From the NCBI GenBank assembly GCA_963724435.1, contig CAVRUN010000001.1:868001-932000 (forward strand): a stretch of DNA of 64,000 nt. Direction: 5' to 3'. The stretch is from AP-15 sp963724435. Lineage in GTDB: Bacteria > Pseudomonadota > Alphaproteobacteria > ATCC43930 > CGMCC-115725. Below are positions 34,728-44,175 of this stretch, piece by piece (position 1 is the stretch's first letter; every line of letters starts with the position of its first letter). The notes below the pieces were generated by a model. The model was not told where the DNA came from, did not search any database, and saw only the letters and a list, made by a program, of their open reading frames with translations. Position numbers and translations under genes: made by a program.

Positions 34728-35120
34728 TCACTCCTTTGTTTCCACCTTAGCCCGGCTCTGGTCCTTCTGTCGGACGGCTTCGCGCGTTGCTGCCAGGTCT
34801 GGCTTGGCAACGATATTGGTTATCGTGCTGCGAACGACGCGCACCCGCACGCCCTCGGCGATCTCGATGCTAACCTCGTCCGCACCGTCGGTGCGTACCA
34901 CCGTCCCAATTATGCCCCCGCCAGTCACCACTTTGTCGCCTCGTCTTAGCGCCTCGAGCGTAGCCCGGTGCTCTTTTGCCTTCTTCTGCTGCGGTCTGAT
35001 CAAAAGAAAGTAGAACACGACAAAGATCAGCACCAGCGGCAGGAATTGCAGCAACGCGCTCTGATTGTCGAACAAGCCCGACACACCGGTTCCCTGAGCG
35101 TAGGCGGTGGAGATCAGCAT
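34728..35120 (-). CDS. yajC: Preprotein translocase accessory subunit YajC
   Basis: 130 residues. One TM ('LLQFLPLVLIFVVFYFLLI') followed by 'RPQQKKAKEHRATLEALRRG', 'DKVVTGGGIIGTVV' and a charged C-terminus, the complete family layout. First gene of the yajC-secD-secF set on the minus strand. Divergent from the DUF815 ATPase gene; about 220 bases separate them. Confidence 0.95.
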   Translation of the reverse strand: MLISTAYAQGTGVSGLFDNQSALLQFLPLVLIFVVFYFLLIRPQQKKAKEHRATLEALRRGDKVVTGGGIIGTVVRTDGADEVSIEIAEGVRVRVVRSTITNIVAKPDLAATREAVRQKDQSRAKVETKE

Positions 35121-35342
35121 CGGGATGGAGCCTCGATATCCTGCGCCGCGGGCTTCGGGGGTGGCGCGCCAGCCGGCCGATGCGGATCGATTGTGCCGCT
35201 CGGTGGGGAATACGTATGCGATGCCCGGTTAAAGAGCAATGGGCGGCTCTGGAGGGCGTTTCGGAACGTGGCGGGACTTCCCGAATTTACCGCGTGTGAT
35301 AAGTTCCGCGCCGTTTATCCTACGGACGATGTCGAACGCGTA

Positions 35343-36200
35343 ATGACCGACGCTGGTCTTCAGCCGCTGTTGCAGCGGATTGCCGATGCCCTAGAACGTC
35401 TCGCTCCCGCGCCGCCACCGCCAGTCGAGCTCGGCGTTGCTGACGCCTTTGTTTGGCATGCTGACCGCCACTGGCTCGAGCCGGTAGACGAAGTGAGCCG
35501 CGTCGAAATCCAGCTATTGCGCGGGATCGACCGAGTCCGTGACATCCTGCTCGACAATACCCGTCGCTTCGCCGCGGGGCTTCCCGCCAACAATGTGCTG
35601 CTATGGGGTGCGCGTGGCGCCGGGAAAAGCTCGCTGGTGAAGGCTGCTCATGCCGCGGTTAACGCAGAGCGGCCGCACGCGGTTGCGCTCATAGAGATCC
35701 ATCGCGAAGACATCCCAAGCCTGCCCGACCTGCTGTCGGTGGCGCGACAATCGGCCCGGCGGTGCTTGTTGTTCTGCGACGACCTATCATTCGATCAGCA
35801 CGACACCAGTTTCAAATCGCTGAAAGCGGTGCTCGAAGGAGGCATCGAAGGCCGTCCGACAAATGTCGTACTGTACGCCACTTCGAACCGCCGCCACCTG
35901 ATGCCTCGCGAAATGATCGACAACGAACGCTCAACGGCGATCAACCCTTCTGAGGCGGTTGAAGAGCAAGTATCGCTTTCGGATCGGTTCGGGCTTTGGC
36001 TCGGCTTTCACAATGTCGACCAAGATACCTATCAGGCGATCGTGCGCGGTTATGCGGAACATTACGGCCTCGATCTGGCGCCCGATCGACTGAAAGCTGA
36101 GGCAAACGAGTGGTCGATCACCCGCGGTTCCCGCTCAGGGCGAGTTGCCTGGCAATTCATCCAGGATCTTGCCGGTCGTCTTGGGAAGCCGCTCACCTGA
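35343..36200 (+). CDS. DUF815 family AAA-type ATP-binding protein
   Basis: 285 residues from the ATG at 35343; the frame is open further upstream into yajC but without meaningful sequence. Walker A 'LLWGARGAGKSSLVKA' and Walker B-like 'RCLLFCDDLSFDQHD', then 'NVVLYATSNRRHLMPREM' (sensor 1) and 'SLSDRFGLWLGFHNVDQDTY' show a complete AAA module. The family is widespread and its function is not established. It is oriented opposite to the flanking yajC and nlpD-like genes. No strong ribosome site is visible. Confidence 0.85.
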   Translation: MTDAGLQPLLQRIADALERLAPAPPPPVELGVADAFVWHADRHWLEPVDEVSRVEIQLLRGIDRVRDILLDNTRRFAAGLPANNVLLWGARGAGKSSLVKAAHAAVNAERPHAVALIEIHREDIPSLPDLLSVARQSARRCLLFCDDLSFDQHDTSFKSLKAVLEGGIEGRPTNVVLYATSNRRHLMPREMIDNERSTAINPSEAVEEQVSLSDRFGLWLGFHNVDQDTYQAIVRGYAEHYGLDLAPDRLKAEANEWSITRGSRSGRVAWQFIQDLAGRLGKPLT

Positions 36201-36215
36201 ACAAGGGGTGATCAG

Positions 36216-37316
36216 TTAGCTCGGCCGCCCTTCCCTGCTGACGGCCGTGGACAAGGGTGGCAGATACTCGCGCGGATCGACCGGCTTCTTGCCCCGGCGC
36301 AGTTCGAAATGGAGCTGCGGTTCGCTGACATTGCCTGTGGCGCCGACACGGGCGATGACTTGACCGCGAACGACCTTTTGTCCGGTCCTTACCAGGACCA
36401 GATCACAGTGCGCATAGGCTGAAATCCAGCCGTTCGGGTGCTTGACCAGAATCAAGTTGCCGTACCCGCGTAGTTCGTTGCCGGAATAGGCAACAACCCC
36501 GCCATCAGTTGCCTCGATGGCAGCACCCCGCGAGGCGGCAATATTGATGCCGTCGTTGTGCGTACCATCTTGCCCGGTTCCAAAGCCTTCGAGCACGCGG
36601 CCGCGGACTGGCCAAAGAAAAGTCCCGTCGCCATGAGCGGCCGGGGCCTGTATTTCCGCGGCTCCAGTTGTGCCGATCGTCTCAGGTGAGTGCGGTGGAC
36701 TGTGTTCGCTCGTGCTCGAAACCGCGGTCGGGGGCGTCAATCGCGTGGGGGGGGTTGATGGCGAGGTGGCCGGACTTGGCAGCGACGCGGCACTGGGAAC
36801 TTCAGCCGAACCTGGTTGAGCCAATGCAATTGCCGGCGTTGTCGAAGGCTTTTTTGTCGAGATTTGAAGAGATGGATTATCCAACGGAACCGGTTGCACC
36901 GGCACGGATGCTGACGGCGCAACCGGTGTCGCTACCGGAGGCGATAAATCAGTCGGGGTTGACCCGTATGGCGGGGGCCGCGTCGGCATCGGCCCGCCCA
37001 TAGCCACCATTGGTCGAGACGAATCGGGCTTGGCCCCGGTCGGGATGATCAGAGCCTGTCCGACCAGAATGCGATAGGGTGGCAACAGATGATTCGCATC
37101 TGCCAGAACAGACATCGGAATATGGTACGTATGGGCGATACCCGACAGTGTTTGGCCGCGCTGCACGGTAATTTGGGCCGGCGCGGGCGGTCCCTGGTCG
37201 CCCGTAACGACGGGCGCCGGCCCCCGGCTGGCGCACCCCGCGAACATTAGCACCAGTGCTAGGAACGAGCCCGCCGCTCCGAGTGTAGGTCGCCTCAGCA
37301 AATCGCTTGTTGTCAT
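36216..37316 (-). CDS. LysM + LytM (M23-like) lipoprotein, NlpD-like
   Basis: 366 residues from the ATG at 37316. Signal with lipobox 'LMFAGC', a LysM peptidoglycan-binding domain ('ITVQRGQTLSGIAHTYHIP'), a long Pro/Ser/Thr linker, then a C-terminal LytM domain with 'GRVLEGFGTG', 'THNDGINIAASRGAAIEA', 'GYGNLILVKHPNGW' and 'QLHFELRRGKKPVDPREYLP'. The usual catalytic HxH is QLH here, so zinc binding is incomplete, as in NlpD-type activators of amidases. I infer regulation of cell-wall amidases at division rather than direct hydrolysis. Confidence 0.85.
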   Translation of the reverse strand: MTTSDLLRRPTLGAAGSFLALVLMFAGCASRGPAPVVTGDQGPPAPAQITVQRGQTLSGIAHTYHIPMSVLADANHLLPPYRILVGQALIIPTGAKPDSSRPMVAMGGPMPTRPPPYGSTPTDLSPPVATPVAPSASVPVQPVPLDNPSLQISTKKPSTTPAIALAQPGSAEVPSAASLPSPATSPSTPPTRLTPPTAVSSTSEHSPPHSPETIGTTGAAEIQAPAAHGDGTFLWPVRGRVLEGFGTGQDGTHNDGINIAASRGAAIEATDGGVVAYSGNELRGYGNLILVKHPNGWISAYAHCDLVLVRTGQKVVRGQVIARVGATGNVSEPQLHFELRRGKKPVDPREYLPPLSTAVSREGRPS

Positions 37317-37389
37317 TGTCCCCCCTGCGCGCCCCCCGACGCGCAAGTCTCCACAGCCCTTGGTACTCTAGCTCGAACGCATGTCAAGC

Positions 37390-38058
37390 CTAGACGGCCG
37401 CTTGCCGCGGCAGACCGGGCACAAGCGGTACAAACCTCACCAAGCCGAGATCCTCCGTGGCAAAGCCGCCGTCGGTCCGACGGATGCGCAATAACTGTTG
37501 GTCGCGGCGATCGCTGCCGACTGGCGCTACCAATACCCCGTCCCGCGCTAAGCCATCTATGAGAAGTGCGGGGATATCGGTCGCCGCCGCGGTAACAATT
37601 ACCCGATCGTAAGGGATCTGCTCCGGCCAGCCCTTGGTGCCGTCGCCAAATCGGAACACGATGTTGGTCAGTCGGAGCAATTCGAGCCGGGCTTGCGCAT
37701 CCCGCAGCAATTCGCGATGGCGCTCAATCGTAAAAACCCTGCGGGCAAGACGAGCTAAGACCGCCGTCTGGTAGCCTGAGCCGGTGCCGATTTCGAGAAC
37801 GTTATGGCGTTCGCCGAGTTCAAGCTTTTCAGTCATCAGCGCGACAACGTAGGGCTAACTCACGGTCTGCCCATGCTCGATAGGTAGGGCGACATTTTCG
37901 TAAGCCTGATCGGCGAAGGCGGGTGGTATAAACCTTTCGCGCGGTGTCTTTTCGATCGCCCCCAACACGCGAGCATCCGAGATGGCGCAACGACGCAGCT
38001 CCATTAAAAGCCGCAACTTACGCTGTATTAGCCCCGGATCTGAAGTGGTCTCACTCAT
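37390..38058 (-). pseudogene. pcm: Protein-L-isoaspartate O-methyltransferase interrupted by an in-frame amber codon
   Basis: Would repair isoaspartyl residues using SAM. The 223-codon frame is intact except for TAG at 37855-37857, codon 68. The residues around it, 'ALPIEHGQTVS' then stop then 'PYVVALMTEKLELG', match the Pcm motif GQTISQPYIVALMT, so a single CAG-to-TAG change explains the break. The downstream part keeps 'VLEIGTGSGYQTAVLA' (SAM motif I) and the family C-terminus. The start at 38058 overlaps the serS stop by 8 bases. A fragment could restart at the Met at 37836, but it would lack the substrate-binding N-terminus. Confidence 0.88.
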
Positions 38059-39328
38059 GACGCTCGATGATGCGCTGGCCTCCAAGATAAGGCTGTAAGG
38101 CGGGCGGGATCGATACGGTGCCGTCTTCGTGCTGGTAGTTCTCGAGGATCGCGATCAAGGTGCGGCCAACAGCTAAGCCCGAACCATTTAATGTATGCAC
38201 CGGCCTCGTTCCTCTACCCTTAGCCGGGCGGTATCGCGCCTTCATGCGCTGTCCCTGAAAAGCCCCGCAATTCGAGCAGCTCGAAATCTCGCGGTAAGTG
38301 GACTGTGCCGGGAGCCACACCTCGATGTCGTATGTCTTCTGCGCCGCAAAGCCCATGTCCCCGGCGGAGAGCACCATCACTCGATAGGCTAGCCCAAGCC
38401 GCTTCAAGACCTCCTCAGCGCAACTGGTCATGCGCTCGTGCTCTGATGCCGACTGCGCTGGTGTCGTCACTGAGACCAGCTCAACCTTCATAAACTGGTG
38501 CTGGCGGATCATGCCGCGGGTATCTTTCCCGGCCGCGCCGGCCTCTGAGCGAAAACAGGGTGTCCACGCGGTGAAGCGCAAAGGCAGCTCGTCTTCATCG
38601 AGGATCTCGTCCGCCACAAGGTTCGTAAGCGGCACTTCGGCGGTAGGTATAAGCCATAGCCCCTCGGTGGTGCGGAACAAATCTTCGGCGAATTTCGGCA
38701 ATTGCCCTGTGCCGAAGACCGCGTCATCGCGCACCAATAGTGGCGGCGATACCTCCTGATAGCCAAATTCACGAGTGTGAAGATCGAGCATGAACTGCGC
38801 GAGCGCGCGTTCTAACCGCGCCAGATCCTGCCGCAATACGACAAACCGCGAGCCTGAGAGCTTGCCGGCTCGCCGAAAATCCATTAGGCCTAGGCGCTCT
38901 CCGATTTTTTCGTGCAACTCGGGTTCGAAATTGAAGCGTGGCGGCTCGCCTTGGCTACGCAGCAACAGGTTCGCCGTCTCATCGGCGCCGCCGGGCACAT
39001 CTTCGGCGGGCAGGTTGGGGAGTGTCGTTAGGATCTCGTCGATTTGCGCGCGCAGCCCCGCAGCTTCAGCTGTTGCGTCCCTCTCGGCATCTCGGTCGGC
39101 CTCGACCTGGCGCAGAAGTGGCTCGATGTTCTCGCCGCTACGCTTGGCAGCGCCGATCTCGCGCGAAATCCGGTTGCGCCGCGACTGAGCCTCTTGAGCG
39201 CGGGTCTCGGCGGCGCGCCAAGCCTGGTCGAGTGCCAGTATTTCGTTGCCTGATGGCGGCAAACCGCGGCGCACAAGACCGCGATCGAATTCTGCCGGAT
39301 GCTCGCAAATCCATCTGATGTCATGCAT
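38051..39328 (-). CDS. serS: Seryl-tRNA synthetase
   Basis: 425 residues from the ATG at 39328 (MHDIRWICEHPAEFDRGL). N-terminal tRNA-binding coiled coil (about 30-105), then the class II core with motif 2 'FRSEAGAAGKDTRGMIRQHQ' and motif 3 'GSGLAVGRTLIAILENYQ'; 'PTAEVPLTNLVA' is typical. Complete. In many alphaproteobacteria surE lies between serS and pcm; here serS runs directly into pcm. Confidence 0.96.
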   Translation of the reverse strand: MHDIRWICEHPAEFDRGLVRRGLPPSGNEILALDQAWRAAETRAQEAQSRRNRISREIGAAKRSGENIEPLLRQVEADRDAERDATAEAAGLRAQIDEILTTLPNLPAEDVPGGADETANLLLRSQGEPPRFNFEPELHEKIGERLGLMDFRRAGKLSGSRFVVLRQDLARLERALAQFMLDLHTREFGYQEVSPPLLVRDDAVFGTGQLPKFAEDLFRTTEGLWLIPTAEVPLTNLVADEILDEDELPLRFTAWTPCFRSEAGAAGKDTRGMIRQHQFMKVELVSVTTPAQSASEHERMTSCAEEVLKRLGLAYRVMVLSAGDMGFAAQKTYDIEVWLPAQSTYREISSCSNCGAFQGQRMKARYRPAKGRGTRPVHTLNGSGLAVGRTLIAILENYQHEDGTVSIPPALQPYLGGQRIIERHE

Positions 39329-39527
39329 CTTTGGACTAAAACACAAATGGAACAATGGTCATATAGATGCCTCAACCTAGCAGGTTCACGCGCTCCCTAC
39401 GCGGCGGTCGCGGACGAATTAAAGCTCCACCAGCACTCCGAGCCACATCCCGCCGTTTACGACGGGGCGGATTCGGCATACCACATCGTCGAATGCCGAA
39501 TCGCGTTGCAATACTGGGAGGGTTGCG

Positions 39528-41159
39528 ATGATGGGATTGATGTCGGAGCGGCCGCTCTTGATCTCGTCGATCCTGACCCACGCCGCCGCGAATCACGGCG
39601 ATGTTGAGATCGTCTCGCGGACAGTCGAAGGTCCGATCCACCGCTACTCCTATCGGGAAGCCGAACGCCGTGCGAAACAGCTCGCGAATGCTTTGCGCCG
39701 GCTCGGCATTGGGCCCGGCGACCGGGTCGGGACCTTGGCTTGGAACACGTTTCGCCATTTCGAATTGTACTACGCGATTTCCGGCCTCGGAGCCGTCTGT
39801 CATACGATCAATCCGCGCCTGTTCGACGACCAGATTGTTTATATCGTCAACCACGCTGCCGACCGGCTTTTGTTTGTAGATGCTACTTTTTGGCCATCGA
39901 TCGAACGTTTGGCGCCGCGCTTCCCGGCCGATTGCCAGATCGTGCTGCTTTGCAATGACGGCGCGTCGCCTGAAACCAGCATGCCGACGCTGCCCTGTTA
40001 CGAGACCCTGCTTGCCGGCGAAGACGATGCTTTTGAATGGCCCGAATTCGACGAGCGCACCGCCGCTTCGCTATGCTACACCTCGGGCACAACCGGGCAT
40101 CCCAAGGGCGCGCTATACTCCCATCGCTCGACAATATTGCACGCCTTCGGCATTTCGCTGCCCGACGCGATCTCGATTTCGGCACGCGATGTCGTCTGCC
40201 CGGTCGTCCCGTTGTTCCATGCCTGTGGCTGGGGCATTCCTTATGCCGCGCCGATGAACGGCGCAAAGCTGGTCTTTCCTGGGCCGCGGCTCGATGGCGC
40301 CAGCCTATACGAGTTGTTCGAGACCGAAGGCGTAACCTATGCCCTCGGAGTGCCGACCGTGTGGCTCGGCTTTGAATCCCACCTTTCAACATCGGGCACG
40401 CGCTGTTCGACCCTGCATCGGGTTTTGTCCGGCGGCTCGGCGGTGCCCCCGTCAATGGTCGAGGCGTATGCTCGGCACGGCATCGATATGCGCCAGGGCT
40501 GGGGCATGACAGAGATGAGCCCGCTCGGCACGACTGCGGCGCTGAAGGCCAAACACCGCGATCTCGATCCGCGGCGGCTGCTTGCAGTTAAGGTCAAACA
40601 GGGAAGGCCGGTTTTTGGCGTGGAAATGAAGATTGTCGACGACGACGGGCGGACCCAGCCGCACGACGGCAAGTCGATGGGCGAACTTCTGGTGCGCGGT
40701 CCGTGGATTGTCAGCGGCTATTTCGCGGACGAGGCAGCGAGCGCAGCCGCGGTCGAGCCTAACGGCTGGTTCCACACCGGCGACATGGCGACAATCGACA
40801 CAGACGGCTACATGCAAATCACCGACCGGCGGAAGGATGTGATCAAATCGGGCGGCGAATGGATCAGCTCGATCGCTCTCGAAAATGTCGCGATTGCGCA
40901 TGAGGATGTCGCCGAGGCAGCGGTCATCGCCATCCCCAATTCGCGTTGGGGCGAGCGCCCTTTGCTTATAGTGGCGCCGCGCCCTGGCCGTCGCCCCGAC
41001 CGTGAGGCGCTGATCGAGTTCCTCGCTCGCCAATTCCCGAAATGGATGCTGCCCGACGAGGTCGCCTGCATCGAAGAATTGCCGCACACCGCAACCGGCA
41101 AGATCATGAAGACGCGGCTGCGCGAGATGTTTGGGGACGGCGCCGCTCGCGCGCGTTGA
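39528..41159 (+). CDS. Long-/medium-chain acyl-CoA ligase (AMP-forming)
   Basis: 543 residues. ANL-superfamily enzyme: P-loop 'YTSGTTGHPKGALYSHRS', 'WGMTEMSPLG', 'GWFHTGDMATIDTDGYMQIT', 'DRRKDVIKSGGEWISS' and the catalytic C-terminal lysine in 'LPHTATGKIMKTRLRE'. The layout matches fatty-acyl-CoA synthetases of the FadD/AlkK type; chain length is not deducible. The ATG at 39528 has GGGAGG 5 bases upstream. The gene ends 31 bases before the gltX start. Confidence 0.9.
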   Translation: MMGLMSERPLLISSILTHAAANHGDVEIVSRTVEGPIHRYSYREAERRAKQLANALRRLGIGPGDRVGTLAWNTFRHFELYYAISGLGAVCHTINPRLFDDQIVYIVNHAADRLLFVDATFWPSIERLAPRFPADCQIVLLCNDGASPETSMPTLPCYETLLAGEDDAFEWPEFDERTAASLCYTSGTTGHPKGALYSHRSTILHAFGISLPDAISISARDVVCPVVPLFHACGWGIPYAAPMNGAKLVFPGPRLDGASLYELFETEGVTYALGVPTVWLGFESHLSTSGTRCSTLHRVLSGGSAVPPSMVEAYARHGIDMRQGWGMTEMSPLGTTAALKAKHRDLDPRRLLAVKVKQGRPVFGVEMKIVDDDGRTQPHDGKSMGELLVRGPWIVSGYFADEAASAAAVEPNGWFHTGDMATIDTDGYMQITDRRKDVIKSGGEWISSIALENVAIAHEDVAEAAVIAIPNSRWGERPLLIVAPRPGRRPDREALIEFLARQFPKWMLPDEVACIEELPHTATGKIMKTRLREMFGDGAARAR

Positions 41160-41190
41160 TATCCGCAATCTGCTTTCCCATCCTTCGGGG

Positions 41191-42597
41191 ATGACTGTTA
41201 CCGTCCGCTTCGCCCCCTCGCCGACCGGCTTTCTGCATATTGGCGGTGCACGCACCGCGCTGTTCAACTGGCTATTCGCCCGACATCACCGGGGCATGTT
41301 TCGACTGCGCATCGAAGATACCGACCGTAAGCGCTCGACCCCCGAGGCAGTGTCGGCGATCATTGATGGCCTCGAATGGCTCGGTCTCGAATGGGACGGT
41401 GAGATCGTTCATCAATTCGACCGCGCCGAGCGCCACGCTCAGGCCGCGCGTCAATTGCTAAAGGCGGGCCGCGCCTATCATTGCTATTGCACGCCCGCCG
41501 AACTGGAGGCGATGCGCGAAAAGGCGCGCGCCGAAAAGCGCTCTGTCCGCTACGACGGCACTTGGCGCGACCGCGACCCCGGCACTGCACCTCCGGGCGC
41601 CGCTCCGGCGATCCGCCTCAGGGCACCGCAGCAGGGAACGACAACGATCCGCGATCGCGTGCAGGGAGACGTCACGATCGCCAATGCCGAACTCGACGAT
41701 CTGATCATCCTGCGGGCCGATGGCACGCCGACCTACAATCTGTCGGTAGTGGTCGACGATCACGACATGGCGATCACTCATGTAATCCGTGGCGACGATC
41801 ACCTGAACAACGCCTTCCGGCAGGCGCAGATCTACCGCGCGCTCGATTGGCCCGTCCCGGAATTCGCCCATGTGCCCCTGATCCACGGCCCCGATGGTGC
41901 CAAATTGTCAAAGCGGCACGGCGCGCTGGGCGTCGATGCCTATCGAGAGATGGGCTATCTTCCTGAGGCGTTGCGCAATTATCTGCTGCGGCTCGGCTGG
42001 AGCCATGGCGACGATGAGATCATCTCGACCGAAGAAGCGGTCCGATGGTTCGACCTCGATGCGATCGGCCGCGCCCCCGCCCGCTTCGATTTTGCTAAGC
42101 TTGGCAATCTGAACGGCCATTACATTCGTAATGCCGATGACGACCAACTCACCGCACTTGCGTCGCAGGAGCTCGAAAAAACGCTTGGCCGCCCGCTCGA
42201 CGACACCGACCGCGATCGGCTGCGTCGAGCGATGCCTGAGCTAAAGTTACGGCCGAAAACGCTGGTCGAGCTCGCTGCTAACGCACGCTTTCTGGTGGTT
42301 CGGCGACCGATCGAGCCCGATGCGAAGGCGGCGCGACTGCTGAGCCCGGAGGCGCGCCGGCTTCTCGGGGAAATCGGGCCGATGCTGGCGCACGGCGAGT
42401 GGCATGCCGCGGCCCTCGAAGAAAGAGTGCGCGCGTTTGCCGACGAAGACGACGTACCGCTCGGCGCGATAGCGCAGCCGCTGCGTGCGGCCTTGACCGG
42501 TTCCGCTGCCTCGCCCAGCATCTTTTTTGTGATGGAGGTACTAGGCCGCGATGAGAGTTTGGGCCGGATTGCCGACGCGACTTCCGTCACTCACTGA
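41191..42597 (+). CDS. gltX: Glutamyl-tRNA synthetase
   Basis: 468 residues from the ATG at 41191. Class I core with the HIGH-equivalent 'APSPTGFLHIGGARTALFN', 'RIEDTDRKRSTPE', 'GDDHLNNAFRQAQIYRAL' and the KMSKS-equivalent 'GAKLSKRHGALGV'; an all-helical anticodon domain follows. Complete. Many alphaproteobacteria carry two GltX paralogues, one of which may charge tRNA-Gln with glutamate for later amidation; which one this is cannot be told here. The 20 codons upstream in frame are not homologous. Confidence 0.95.
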   Translation: MTVTVRFAPSPTGFLHIGGARTALFNWLFARHHRGMFRLRIEDTDRKRSTPEAVSAIIDGLEWLGLEWDGEIVHQFDRAERHAQAARQLLKAGRAYHCYCTPAELEAMREKARAEKRSVRYDGTWRDRDPGTAPPGAAPAIRLRAPQQGTTTIRDRVQGDVTIANAELDDLIILRADGTPTYNLSVVVDDHDMAITHVIRGDDHLNNAFRQAQIYRALDWPVPEFAHVPLIHGPDGAKLSKRHGALGVDAYREMGYLPEALRNYLLRLGWSHGDDEIISTEEAVRWFDLDAIGRAPARFDFAKLGNLNGHYIRNADDDQLTALASQELEKTLGRPLDDTDRDRLRRAMPELKLRPKTLVELAANARFLVVRRPIEPDAKAARLLSPEARRLLGEIGPMLAHGEWHAAALEERVRAFADEDDVPLGAIAQPLRAALTGSAASPSIFFVMEVLGRDESLGRIADATSVTH

Positions 42598-42708
42598 ACT
42601 CGGCGGTCGTTTCGCACTTGCGAACGGTTTGCCAACCTGCCCGGCGGGGTCTATTTTCACTGGGAAATACGGGACTGGCCCGAGCGCGTTACAAGAAGAG
42701 GTATGGCG

Positions 42709-44022
42709 ATGGACGGGAATAATTTAGCGGCCGGTACGATGACTCTCACGGACAACGAAACCGGCAAATCGGTCGAGCTACCCGTCCTGCAGGGGACGAT
42801 CGGGCCGCGCGTCATTGATATCCGCAAGCTTTACGCCGAGTCCGGGTGCTTCACCTACGACCCAGGTTTCATGGCGACGGCGGCGTGCCGGTCGAGCATT
42901 ACCTACATCGATGGTGACGAAGGCATCTTGATGTACCGCGGCTACCCGATCCAGGAACTCGCGGACAAAAGCGATTTTCTCGAAGTCGCCTATCTGCTGC
43001 TAAACGGCGAACTACCTACCGCAAAGGAGAAAGCACAGTTCGTTCACGACATCACTCATCACACGATGGTGCACGAGCAGCTCCGCGTCTTTTTCCAGGG
43101 CTTTCGTCGAGATGCGCATCCCATGGCGGTCATGTGCGGGGTAGTCGGGGCGTTGTCGGCCTTTTACCATGATTCGACGGACATCCACGACCCCTATCAG
43201 AGGATGGTCGCCTCGTATCGCCTAATTGCCAAAATGCCGACCATAGCGGCGATGGCATTCAAATATTCGCTTGGTCAGCCTTTTGTGTACCCACAGAATT
43301 CTCTGGGCTACGCTGAGAATTTTCTCCATATGGCGTTTGCGGTCCCTTGCGAGGAATACAAGGTGAATCCGGTCGTCGCGCGGGCTATGGATCGCATCTT
43401 CATTCTGCATGCGGATCATGAGCAGAACGCGTCGACGGCGACGGTGCGCAACGCCGGGTCGAGCGGCGCCAATCCGTTCGCCTGTATCGCCGCCGGGATC
43501 GCCTCGCTGTGGGGACCGGCGCATGGGGGTGCCAACGAGGCGGTGCTGAAGATGCTGGGCCGTATTGGCGACAAGAAGAACATCCCCGAGTTTATCAGCC
43601 ACGTTAAGAACAAGAACGAGCACGAGATCCAGTTCGGCTTCGGCCATCGCGTCTATAAGAATTACGATCCCCGCGCCCGCGTTTTGCGAGACAGCTGTCA
43701 CGAAGTTCTGGACGAACTCGGATTCAAAAACGATCCGTTGCTCGATCTGGCGATGGAGCTCGAAAAAATTTCACTGAACGACGACTATTTCATCACTCGG
43801 AAACTATACCCGAACGTTGATTTCTATTCGGGGATCATTCTGCGGGCGATGGGCTTCCCGACTTCCATGTTTACGGCCCTGTTCGCAATCGCGCGCACCG
43901 TCGGCTGGGTCGCACAATGGCAGGAGATGCTTGAAGATACCGATGCCAAGCTGATGCGGCCGCGCCAACTGTTCATGGGTTTGGACGAACGCCATTATGT
44001 GCCGATTGACAAGCGCGGGTGA
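42709..44022 (+). CDS. gltA: Citrate synthase (type II)
   Basis: Joins acetyl-CoA and oxaloacetate in the TCA cycle. 437 residues. Active-site His in 'ILHADHEQNASTATVRNAGS' and in 'LWGPAHGGANEAVLKML', and 'FGHRVYKNYDPRARVLR'; the N-terminal region 'YRGYPIQELADKSDFLEVA' is typical of the Gram-negative hexameric form. AAGAGG at 42696-42701 favours the ATG at 42709 (7 bases) over the ATG at 42703 (1 base). Follows gltX by about 110 bases. Confidence 0.97.
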   Translation: MDGNNLAAGTMTLTDNETGKSVELPVLQGTIGPRVIDIRKLYAESGCFTYDPGFMATAACRSSITYIDGDEGILMYRGYPIQELADKSDFLEVAYLLLNGELPTAKEKAQFVHDITHHTMVHEQLRVFFQGFRRDAHPMAVMCGVVGALSAFYHDSTDIHDPYQRMVASYRLIAKMPTIAAMAFKYSLGQPFVYPQNSLGYAENFLHMAFAVPCEEYKVNPVVARAMDRIFILHADHEQNASTATVRNAGSSGANPFACIAAGIASLWGPAHGGANEAVLKMLGRIGDKKNIPEFISHVKNKNEHEIQFGFGHRVYKNYDPRARVLRDSCHEVLDELGFKNDPLLDLAMELEKISLNDDYFITRKLYPNVDFYSGIILRAMGFPTSMFTALFAIARTVGWVAQWQEMLEDTDAKLMRPRQLFMGLDERHYVPIDKRG

Positions 44023-44175
44023 CTCTCACCTCTGAAATGTTGCGTTTTGTCATGGCCGGAAATCGGGAAGTTCCCACCGCTCGCCTCGGGGCCGCCCATC
44101 CGAGCGGATGACGACTAGTTCGATGGCCTCTTTGGCAAAAAGCACAAGCGTGGCTAAAGCAGAGGGAGGGAAAGA

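Noticed and set aside
34253..34750. Long frames on both strands around the W-rich small gene
   Set aside because: Only the 93-residue minus-strand frame has a signal peptide and aromatic block.
44023..44175. Possible tRNA or small RNA between gltA and the LigB-like gene
   Set aside because: No T-loop or acceptor pairing found; only a 5-bp hairpin after gltA.
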